Part shown: positions 1 through 4,765 of the stretch, piece by piece
Numbering within the stretch: the first letter of the stretch is position 1
Layout: each line of letters opens with the position of its first letter
The notes under the pieces: model-generated
Databases searched by the model: none
Told to the model about the DNA's origin: nothing
Seen by the model: the letters and a program-made list of their open reading frames with translations, nothing else
Program-made: the position numbers and the translations under genes
Assembly: GCA_903831165.1 (NCBI GenBank)
Contig: CAIKWV010000252.1
Coordinates: 1-6,458 of the forward strand
Length of the DNA: 6,458 bases
Source of the DNA: an uncultured cyanobacterium
GTDB taxonomy: Bacteria > Cyanobacteriota > Cyanobacteriia > PCC-6307 > Cyanobiaceae
Direction of reading: 5' to 3'

Positions 1-68
1 CCTCCGGCAGCCTGGAGCGATTGCTGATGGCCCTGGGGCCTGGGCCGCTCCCGCCCAAGCCCCGTTGA
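1..68 (+). CDS. bioF: C-terminal end of an upstream gene, probably bioF (8-amino-7-oxononanoate synthase)
   Basis: An open frame enters the window (first full codon at base 3) and ends with TGA at 66-68. Only 21 residues are visible: a short leucine-rich helix-like piece (SGSLERLLMALGPG) and a proline-rich end (PLPPKPR). This is too little to identify by motif. The bioF assignment is an inference from context: the gene is on the same strand, ends 19 bp before bioK, and in cyanobacterial clusters of this type bioF usually precedes the bioK-bioC-bioD run. BioF would condense pimeloyl-ACP with alanine to give KAPA, using PLP. That step directly follows BioK and precedes BioA. The reading frame is clear; the identity is moderate. 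Confidence 0.55.
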   Translation, partial: SGSLERLLMALGPGPLPPKPR

Positions 69-87
69 ATCCCCGCGCTGTTGATCC

Positions 88-867
88 ATGGGCTTCGCCG
101 ATCCGCTGTCGCCCCAGCCAGCCGTTACGCCTGGGCTGGCTGGCCTCCCTGCTCCCCTGCAGGTGATCGCCATGCACGGCTGGGCCGGCACGGCGGCCGG
201 CTGGGATCCCTGGCGGGCCGAGGCGGAGGCCCGGGGCTGGCTCTGGCGCAGCGGCGAGCGGGGCTACGGCGGCGCAGCACCCTTTCTGCCGGCCTGGGAG
301 CCGGGGGGACTGCGGGTGGTGATCAGCCATTCGATGGGGCTGCATCTGCTGCCGCCTTCCCTGCTGGCTGCGGCCGAGCGGGTGGTGCTGTTGGCCGGGT
401 TCGGGCGATTCGTGCCCGCCGGACGCCAGGGCCGCCAGCTGCGGGTTGCCCTGGCGGGGATGAACGCCGGCCTGGCCGAGGGCCCAGACCCGCAGGAGAC
501 TGCCCACAGGGCCCAGGTCTTGCTGCGTGCCTTTCTGGATCTGGCCGCCCAACCGGACCCCCCGGCCCTGATGCCCTCCGGTCCCGCCGACCAGCCGGTC
601 GGGGCCGCCGCCCGCCAGCGGCTGCGCGACGACTTGGCGCGCCTGGAGGCCAGCGAAGATCTGCCCGCAGGTTTCCCTGAAGGTGTGCCGGTGCTGCTGG
701 TGGAGGCCGGCGACGACCGAATCGTGGCTCCCGAGATGCGCGAGCTGTTGCGGCAGCGCCTGCCGCAGGCGGAGCGGCTGCTGCTGCCCGCGGCAGGTCA
801 TGCCTTTCTCAGCACCCCACCGCAGGCGGCTGTGCTGCAGTGGTTGGAGCGGACCGGCTCGCCATGA
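88..867 (+). CDS. bioK: Alpha/beta hydrolase, pimeloyl-ACP methyl ester carboxylesterase (BioK type)
   Basis: A 259-aa alpha/beta hydrolase placed directly before bioC. It probably cleaves the methyl ester that BioC puts on the pimelate precursor, freeing pimeloyl-ACP for BioF. Visible elements are the oxyanion-hole strand VIAMHGWAG (about 26-34), the stretch ERGYGG (57-62), the nucleophile elbow ISHSMG with Ser82, the acid in GDDRIV (Asp210 most likely) and the catalytic His238 in GHAF. The elbow has Ser80 where the classic GxSxG has Gly. From memory, BioK was described in Synechococcus as a non-homologous stand-in for BioH; the fold, triad and position fit. The first ~20 residues look unconserved, and a GTG at 163 would give a tighter start before the first core strand. 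There is no Shine-Dalgarno at either start. The stop overlaps the bioC start (ATGA). A generic esterase is the alternative, but the context argues against it. Confidence 0.85.
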   Translation: MGFADPLSPQPAVTPGLAGLPAPLQVIAMHGWAGTAAGWDPWRAEAEARGWLWRSGERGYGGAAPFLPAWEPGGLRVVISHSMGLHLLPPSLLAAAERVVLLAGFGRFVPAGRQGRQLRVALAGMNAGLAEGPDPQETAHRAQVLLRAFLDLAAQPDPPALMPSGPADQPVGAAARQRLRDDLARLEASEDLPAGFPEGVPVLLVEAGDDRIVAPEMRELLRQRLPQAERLLLPAAGHAFLSTPPQAAVLQWLERTGSP

Positions 868-1730
868 CGCTGCCTTCCCTGATCAACGGTCCTGTGGGCC
901 TCGAAAGGCCGGAGACCCCGGCGCCGGCTGGCCCCGCCACGGGCGGCGACCCCGGCGCGGACTTCAGCGAGAGGGTGCGCCAGGGGTTCGGCCGTGGGGC
1001 GGCCAGCTACGAGAACCAGGCGCGCCTGCAGCAGGGGGTGGCCTGGCGGCTCGGTCGCCTCTGCCGCGATCTGCCCCTGCCAGCCGGCCCGATCGCAGAC
1101 CTGGGCGCCGGCAGCGGGCTGCTCAGCCGGGCTCTGCTGGCCCAACGCCCGGCGCTGGCAGAGTCGCCCCCACTCCAGCTGGACCTCTGCCCGGAACTGC
1201 TGGCCCGCAATCCGCTCGCCGGTCCCGGCCTTGGCCCCTGGAACCTCAACCAGGGTCTGCCGCCCGGGCTGAAGCCAGCGGCCCTGCTGCTCTCCAGCTT
1301 TGCGCTGCAGTGGCTGGACGACCCGGCCGGCCAGCTGGCCCACTGGAGTCGGCGATTGGCCCCCGGCGGCTGGCTGGCCCTGGCGTTGCCGGTGGACGGC
1401 AGCTTCGCCACCTGGTCGGCCGCCGCCACAGCCGCCGGTGTGCCCTGCACCGCCCTGCCCCTGCCCCGGGCCCCAGCCCTGATCGCGGCGGCCAGCGGCG
1501 CCGGCCTGGAGTTGCGCCACTGCCAGCGGCTGCGCTTCAGCCGGCCGGCCGAGGATGGCCTCGCCACACTGCGGCTGCTGCGTTCCCTGGGGGCCACGGC
1601 CAGTCACCAGACCCCCCTGGCGGCGGGCCAGCTGCGCCGCCTGCTGGCCCACTGGCCCGCCGAGCCCCTGGGCTGGGAGGTGCTGCTGCTGCTGGGGTGC
1701 AGGCCGGGGGAGGCAGGCCCGCCATGCTGA
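864..1730 (+). CDS. bioC: Malonyl-ACP O-methyltransferase BioC
   Basis: A 288-aa class I SAM-dependent methyltransferase. BioC methylates the free carboxyl of malonyl-ACP (or the CoA thioester), so that the fatty-acid synthase can extend it as a disguised substrate to pimeloyl-ACP methyl ester. Family marks in order are the N-terminal block GFGRGAASYENQARLQ (about 41-56), typical of BioC; SAM motif I IADLGAGSGLLS (77-88); an acidic Asp107 at the end of the next strand (LQLDLCP); the BioC-like SSFALQWLDD (144-153); and the post-motif loop LAPGGWLAL (165-173). A GTG 24 bp upstream is in frame, but the ATG at 864 is preferred because it forms an ATGA overlap with the bioK stop and reads into a short unconserved N-tail before the conserved block. 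BioC and the esterase being adjacent and coupled fits consecutive roles in the methylation and demethylation of the pimelate chain. Confidence 0.93.
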   Translation: MTLPSLINGPVGLERPETPAPAGPATGGDPGADFSERVRQGFGRGAASYENQARLQQGVAWRLGRLCRDLPLPAGPIADLGAGSGLLSRALLAQRPALAESPPLQLDLCPELLARNPLAGPGLGPWNLNQGLPPGLKPAALLLSSFALQWLDDPAGQLAHWSRRLAPGGWLALALPVDGSFATWSAAATAAGVPCTALPLPRAPALIAAASGAGLELRHCQRLRFSRPAEDGLATLRLLRSLGATASHQTPLAAGQLRRLLAHWPAEPLGWEVLLLLGCRPGEAGPPC

Positions 1731-1748
1731 ACGCCCTGTGTCGCCGGC

Positions 1749-1752
1749 GGAG
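1749..1752 (+). promoter_or_regulatory. Possible ribosome binding site of bioD
   Basis: GGAG lies 10 bases before the bioD ATG, in the 32-bp gap after bioC. It is the clearest Shine-Dalgarno-like element among the biotin genes here, most of which show none. The spacing is at the long end of normal. Confidence 0.4.
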
Positions 1753-1762
1753 TTGAACACCC

Positions 1763-2386
1763 ATGCGCCTGGTGGTTTGCGGCACCGACACCGACGTCGG
1801 CAAGACCGTGGTCAGTGCCCTGGTGGTGGCAGGGCTGGGCGCCCGCTACTGGAAGCCGGTGCAGAGCGGTCTTGATGATGGCGGCGACACGGCCTGGGTG
1901 CAGCGTCTGCTGGACCTGCCGGCGGAGCGGATCGTGCCGGAGGCCTACCGGTTCACGGCGCCGGTGTCGCCCCACTGGGCCGCCGAACGCGATGGACTCG
2001 TGATCGAACCGGAGCGGCTGACCCTGCCGGCGGGCCACGACCCGCTGGTGGTGGAATGCGCCGGCGGACTGCTGGTGCCGCTGCGGCGCGACTGGCTGCA
2101 GATCGATCAGATCGCCTCCTGGGGGCTGCCGGTGTTGCTGGTGGCCCGCAGCGGTCTGGGCACCCTCAACCACACCCTGCTGTCCCTGGAGGCCCTGCGC
2201 CAGCGCTCGATCCCGGTGCTGGGGCTGGTGCTCAACGGCCCTCCCCCCCCCGACAATCCCCGCACCCTGGAAAGCCTGGGGGGCGTGCCGGTGCTGGCCG
2301 AATTGCCACTCCTGGCCCCCCTCAGCGCCGCGGCCCTGAAGGATCAATGGCAAGCCAGTGCGCTGCCGCATACGCTGGCCCGATGA
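1763..2386 (+). CDS. bioD: Dethiobiotin synthetase BioD
   Basis: A 207-aa ATP-dependent enzyme that closes the ureido ring: 7,8-diaminopelargonate + CO2 + ATP gives dethiobiotin. The P-loop GTDTDVGKT is at residues 7-15 (Lys14, Thr15), followed by the substrate-site motif KPVQSG (31-36), which carries the conserved lysine Lys31. The acidic motif VECAGGLLVPL (97-107) follows with Glu98; from memory most BioD proteins have Gly where Cys99 sits. ARSGLGTLNHTLL (128-140) and GLVLNG (154-159) are the further ATPase-fold and nucleotide-base segments. The protein is somewhat shorter than the ~225 aa of E. coli BioD, and all core motifs are present. The gene starts 32 bp after bioC, and its TGA overlaps the start of the next small ORF (ATGA at 2383-2386), so it is most likely in the same transcript. 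Confidence 0.96.
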   Translation: MRLVVCGTDTDVGKTVVSALVVAGLGARYWKPVQSGLDDGGDTAWVQRLLDLPAERIVPEAYRFTAPVSPHWAAERDGLVIEPERLTLPAGHDPLVVECAGGLLVPLRRDWLQIDQIASWGLPVLLVARSGLGTLNHTLLSLEALRQRSIPVLGLVLNGPPPPDNPRTLESLGGVPVLAELPLLAPLSAAALKDQWQASALPHTLAR

Positions 2387-2538
2387 GCAAACGTGAGCTT
2401 TTGATCAGTGGCGCCGTGGCCCTGGCCTGCGGCGCGATTCTGGTGATCTTCACCGACATCGAGGACGGTTTCGTCCGCTGGGTGAACTGCGGCCCCCTGG
2501 GCGGACCGCGGGAGCATCGCTCCGAGATCTGCCGCTGA
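2383..2538 (+). CDS. Small single-span membrane protein, unknown function
   Basis: A 51-aa ORF that begins in a 4-bp ATGA overlap with the bioD stop and ends in TGA at 2536-2538. I do not recognise the family. After a short basic start (MSKRE) there is one hydrophobic stretch at about residues 6-23 (LLISGAVALACGAILVIF). This looks like a transmembrane helix with the N-terminus inside by the positive-inside rule. A hydrophilic tail follows with acidic TDIEDG, then RWVNCGPLGGPREHR. Cysteines are at 16, 36 and 50. The tight coupling to bioD argues for real translation. It could be a biotin-operon accessory protein or a cyanobacterial small membrane protein that merely shares the transcript; nothing in the sequence decides this. 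It could also be read as a signal peptide with a short mature part, but no clear cleavage site is seen. Confidence 0.7.
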   Translation: MSKRELLISGAVALACGAILVIFTDIEDGFVRWVNCGPLGGPREHRSEICR

Positions 2539-2617
2539 GCACGGGCTCGGGTCGCTCGATCGCAGTTCTGATCCAGGAACGCAAAGCGCCTCGGATCGTC
2601 GACAGAGCTGAGCCCCC

Positions 2618-2642
2618 CTGGCCAGTCCGAGGCCGGCATTTT
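2618..2642 (+). terminator. Weak candidate terminator of the bioF-bioD operon
   Basis: CTGGCC at 2618-2623 can pair with GGCCGG at 2631-2636 (6 bp including one G-T wobble, 7-nt loop). CATTTT follows. It sits 80 bp after the last plus-strand gene of the operon and before the opposing gene at 2710-2982. The T-run is only four bases, so this is weak. The remainder of the 2539-2709 gap shows nothing else I can name except the inverted repeat at 2696-2711. Confidence 0.3.
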
Positions 2643-2695
2643 GGCGCATCGGATGCTGCGAGAACCCCCGCTGGCTGGACGCGCTCAGAAGCCCG

Positions 2696-2711
2696 GAGTG
2701 GCTGGCCACTC
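2696..2711. repeat. Short inverted repeat at the end of the minus-strand small gene
   Basis: GAGTGGC and GCCACTC are perfect 7-bp inverted arms separated by TG. The repeat overlaps the stop codon (2710-2712) of the minus-strand gene. It could form a hairpin at the 3' end of that transcript. No T-run follows on the minus strand, so a terminator role is only possible. Confidence 0.3.
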
Positions 2712-2982
2712 AGCCCTGGCGGCCGGAGCGCAGCGGGCAGTGACCGGTCAGGACGGTGACGTTGTGCTTCGCCATCACCAGTGGCCAGCCATGGCGCAGC
2801 TGATCGTGGATGAGCTCGATCTGGGAGTGAATCCAGCCCTGGCGTTCCAAGGTCACCCGGATCTCGTGCCAGGGCCCCTCGGCGAACAGGTCGCCGGCCC
2901 CCCAGGCCCGCGCACCGTACGGCCGTGGCGCCCGATCCTCGGGGCGCAGAAAACGGTTGGATCGGGGCTCGTGCCGTGCCAT
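2710..2982 (-). CDS. Small conserved-looking hypothetical protein between bioD and bioA
   Basis: A minus-strand ORF of 90 aa. I do not recognise a named family. The protein is soluble-looking, with an arginine-rich start (MARHEPRSNRFLRPEDRAPR), a middle part WGAGDLFAEGPWHEI, and an ordered-looking second half. That half has an amphipathic helix with IHSQIELIHDQLRHG and then WPLVMAKHNVTVLTGHCPLR. Four tryptophans, GC-rich third positions and a balanced residue mix support this strand over the low-complexity plus-strand frame opposite. The frame stays open upstream to 3072, but residues there look unconserved. ATG 2982 has AAGAGG 3 nt upstream, so I chose it, although the spacing is short. The gene is convergent with the bioD operon and divergent from bioA, so it splits the biotin cluster. 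No catalytic or DNA-binding motif is evident, so no function is proposed. Confidence 0.62.
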   Translation of the reverse strand: MARHEPRSNRFLRPEDRAPRPYGARAWGAGDLFAEGPWHEIRVTLERQGWIHSQIELIHDQLRHGWPLVMAKHNVTVLTGHCPLRSGRQG

Positions 2983-2985
2983 GGG

Positions 2986-2991
2986 CCTCTT
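2986..2991 (-). promoter_or_regulatory. Possible ribosome binding site of the minus-strand small gene
   Basis: AAGAGG on the minus strand lies 3 nt before ATG 2982. It supports that start over upstream in-frame candidates, but the spacing is shorter than the usual 5-9 nt. Confidence 0.3.
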
Positions 2992-3007
2992 GCGAACAAT
3001 CTGCTGG

Positions 3008-3028
3008 CGAGCTCCGTCGGGGAGCTCG
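3008..3028. repeat. Perfect 8-bp inverted repeat in the bioA upstream region
   Basis: CGAGCTCC (3008-3015) and GGAGCTCG (3021-3028) are perfect inverted arms with a 5-nt centre, GTCGG. The element lies in the 137-bp gap between the divergent minus-strand small gene and bioA, about 90 bp before the bioA start. Possible roles are an operator for a dimeric regulator or a leader hairpin in either transcript. It does not resemble the BirA operator or the BioR box as I know them. No convincing -10/-35 pair was found in this GC-rich gap. Confidence 0.4.
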
Positions 3029-3119
3029 GCGAGGCAAGGGGGAGATGGGCGGGCGCCAGATCGATCACCCACCGCTGCATCATGCCGAAGATGTGCCGTT
3101 CCTGCCTGCTCCCCGTCGG

Positions 3120-4397
3120 ATGACCTCTACCCTTCGCTGGCATCCCCATCTCTGGCATCCCACCACCCAGGTGGCTCGCTCCGAGCCGCCGCTGCGGGCG
3201 GTGCGCGGCGAGGGGGCCCTGCTGGAGCTCGACGACGGACGCCGCCTGATCGATGGCATTAGCAGCTGGTGGGTGACCCTGCACGGTCATGCCGAGCCCT
3301 CGATCGCCGCCGCCATTGCCCGGCAGGCCCACACCCTCGAGCAGGTGATCTTCGCCAACTTCCGCCATCCCACGGCCGAAGCCCTGGCGGACCGCCTCAG
3401 CGCCCTCAGCGGCCTGGAGCGCCTGTTCTTCTCCGACAACGGCTCCACCGCCGTGGAGGTGGCGATCAAGATCGCCTGGCAGTGGTGGCACAACCAGGGG
3501 ATCGCCCGACCCCAGCTGATCGCCTTCGATGGGGCGTATCACGGCGACACCTTCGGCGCGATGGCCGTGGGCGCTCGCTCCTTGTTCTCCGTCCCGTTCG
3601 CGCCGCTGTTGTTCGATGTCGCCCGGGCCCCCTGGCCCGCCACCTGGTGGGGCGATGACGCGGTGGAGGCCCGCGAGCAGGCGGCCCTGGCGCGGCTCGA
3701 GCAGCTGCTGATTCAGCCGACGGCGGCGGTGATCCTGGAGCCCCTGGTGCAGGGGGCCAGCGGCATGGCGATGGTGCGTCCGACCTTCCTGCGCCAGGTG
3801 GAGCAACGGGTGCGGGCCGCCGGTGCCCTGCTGATCGCCGATGAGGTGCTGACGGGCTTCGGCCGTTGCGGCGAGCTGTTCGCCTGCCGTCAGGCCGGCA
3901 TCCGCCCCGATCTGATGGCCCTCTCCAAGGGGCTGACGGGGGGCTTCCTGCCGATGGGGGTGACCCTGGCCAGCGAGAGCCTGTATGCCGGCTTCATCGA
4001 TGAGGACCCCACCCACACGCTGTTCCACGGCCACAGCTTCACGGCTAATCCCCTGGGCTGCGCGGCGGCCCTGGCCAGCCTCGATCTGCTGGAGGCCCAT
4101 CCCGAGCGACACCGGGGTCTGGAGGCCCGCCACCGGCCCCATCTGCAGGCCCTGGCCCGCCATCGCCTCGTGCGCCATCCGCGCCTGCTGGGCAGCATCG
4201 CCGCCTTCGATCTGGCGGTGGACCAGCCCGGCTATCTGCATCCGGTCGGCCGCCGCCTGCAGCACCTGGCCATGGAGCAGGGGGTGTTTCTGCGGCCCCT
4301 GGGCCAGGTGGTCTACCTGTTGCCCCCCCTGTGCATCGACGACGAGCAGCTGGCCCGTTGCTACGCCGCGATCGCCAACGCCATCGAGCAACTCTGA
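3120..4397 (+). CDS. bioA: Adenosylmethionine-8-amino-7-oxononanoate aminotransferase BioA (DAPA synthase)
   Basis: A 425-aa class III PLP-dependent aminotransferase that converts KAPA to 7,8-diaminopelargonate (DAPA), the substrate of BioD. Family marks are GISSWWVTLHGHAEP (46-60), with the paired tryptophans seen in BioA; the PLP-phosphate loop SDNGSTAVEVAIKIA (105-119); FDGAYHGDT (136-144), with the ring-stacking Tyr140; EPLVQGASGM (207-216); IADEVLTGFGR (239-249), with Asp241 contacting the pyridine nitrogen; LSKGLTGG (268-275), with Schiff-base Lys270; and FLRPLG (390-395), with the substrate-carboxylate Arg392. Length is normal. ATG 3120 was chosen because the conserved start WHPHLWHPTTQ follows within a few codons; the open frame further upstream looks like non-coding GC-rich sequence. 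No Shine-Dalgarno is seen. The amino donor (SAM or lysine) is unsettled. The stop lies inside a 15-bp tandem repeat. Confidence 0.97.
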   Translation: MTSTLRWHPHLWHPTTQVARSEPPLRAVRGEGALLELDDGRRLIDGISSWWVTLHGHAEPSIAAAIARQAHTLEQVIFANFRHPTAEALADRLSALSGLERLFFSDNGSTAVEVAIKIAWQWWHNQGIARPQLIAFDGAYHGDTFGAMAVGARSLFSVPFAPLLFDVARAPWPATWWGDDAVEAREQAALARLEQLLIQPTAAVILEPLVQGASGMAMVRPTFLRQVEQRVRAAGALLIADEVLTGFGRCGELFACRQAGIRPDLMALSKGLTGGFLPMGVTLASESLYAGFIDEDPTHTLFHGHSFTANPLGCAAALASLDLLEAHPERHRGLEARHRPHLQALARHRLVRHPRLLGSIAAFDLAVDQPGYLHPVGRRLQHLAMEQGVFLRPLGQVVYLLPPLCIDDEQLARCYAAIANAIEQL

Positions 4398-4461
4398 ACG
4401 GTGCAACTCTGAATGGGCCCAGGTTGAACGGGGCCAGGCTGAAGGGTGCAACCTGAACCGC
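4388..4461 (+). repeat. Degenerate 15-bp tandem repeat spanning the bioA stop codon
   Basis: Five units can be laid out: 4388-4402 GCAACTCTGAACGGT, 4403-4417 GCAACTCTGAATGGG, 4418-4432 CCCAGGTTGAACGGG, 4433-4447 GCCAGGCTGAAGGGT, and 4448-4461 GCAACCTGAACCGC, which has one base missing. The first two units match at 13 of 15 positions, and CTGAA or TTGAA is common to all. The first unit carries the last bioA codons and its TGA. Copies two to four repeat a TGA in the same frame at 4410, 4425 and 4440. The array fills most of the gap between bioA and the opposing DUF3143 gene. Confidence 0.75.
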
Positions 4462-4462
4462 C

Positions 4463-4479
4463 CCAAGCCAGGGGCTTGG
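4463..4479. terminator. Candidate bidirectional hairpin between bioA and the DUF3143 gene
   Basis: CCAAGCC (4463-4469) and GGCTTGG (4473-4479) form a perfect 7-bp GC-rich stem with a 3-nt loop, AGG. It sits exactly between the convergent ends of bioA (65 bp upstream) and the minus-strand DUF3143 gene (stop at 4482-4484). The position suits a shared terminator, but there is no T-run on either strand. Confidence 0.45.
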
Positions 4480-4481
4480 TC

Positions 4482-4748
4482 TCAGGGGCCGATCAGGATC
4501 GCCGCCTCCACATCGGCGCGGGTCAGGCCGTAGGGAAAGTGGCGCACACGCTCCTGGCCGTCGTGATGCCAGCTCACCTCAAGCTCTTCGATGCCCAGCT
4601 CGATGCGGGCACTCCACTGGGGGCGATGCAAGTCCCAGATCGCTGAACGGGCCGCCTGCTGGCGGGCACCCAGCTGACGCAGCCACTCCTCCAGCGCCGG
4701 CAACGGATGGTGGTACAGGGGTGTGTGTTCGGGCGGCAAGGTCGGCAT
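4482..4748 (-). CDS. DUF3143 family protein
   Basis: An 88-aa minus-strand protein matching the cyanobacterial DUF3143 family as I remember it. Marks are the N-terminal PLYHHPLPALEEWLRQLG (10-27), the central RPQWSARIELGIEELEVSW (42-60), and the C-terminal FPYGLTRADVEAAILIGP (71-88). The last of these matches the family's habit of ending in a short helix and GP. It appears soluble, with no membrane span or signal peptide. The biochemical function is unknown. The ATG at 4748 was chosen because it is 17 bp after the J-domain gene stop and just before the conserved block; longer in-frame readings run into that gene in another frame. The two genes are probably one transcript. Their adjacency is, to my memory, recurrent in Synechococcus and Prochlorococcus, which suggests a shared role but does not show one. 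Confidence 0.86.
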   Translation of the reverse strand: MPTLPPEHTPLYHHPLPALEEWLRQLGARQQAARSAIWDLHRPQWSARIELGIEELEVSWHHDGQERVRHFPYGLTRADVEAAILIGP

Positions 4749-4765
4749 CGGCTCGCCGGCAGGGT

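Noticed and set aside
798..1760. A 320-codon minus-strand frame opposite bioC
   Set aside because: It is Gln/Gly/Arg-rich with no domain features, while bioC on the plus strand carries all its family motifs. It is a composition shadow.
2641..3123. A 160-codon plus-strand frame opposite the small minus-strand gene
   Set aside because: It is rich in Pro, Gly and Ala with little secondary-structure pattern. The minus-strand product has the better residue mix. Some doubt remains because neither product has a known family.
4368..4375. A HIP1 octamer (GCGATCGC) near the end of bioA
   Set aside because: The highly iterated palindrome is common in many cyanobacteria, but a single copy in 6.5 kb of GC-rich DNA is not informative. 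It supports the phylum only weakly.
2853..4466. A 537-codon open frame on the minus strand opposite bioA
   Set aside because: It lies antisense to an unmistakable bioA, its product is low-complexity and rich in Gln, Gly and His, and it shows no motif. Long antisense frames are expected at about 70% G+C.
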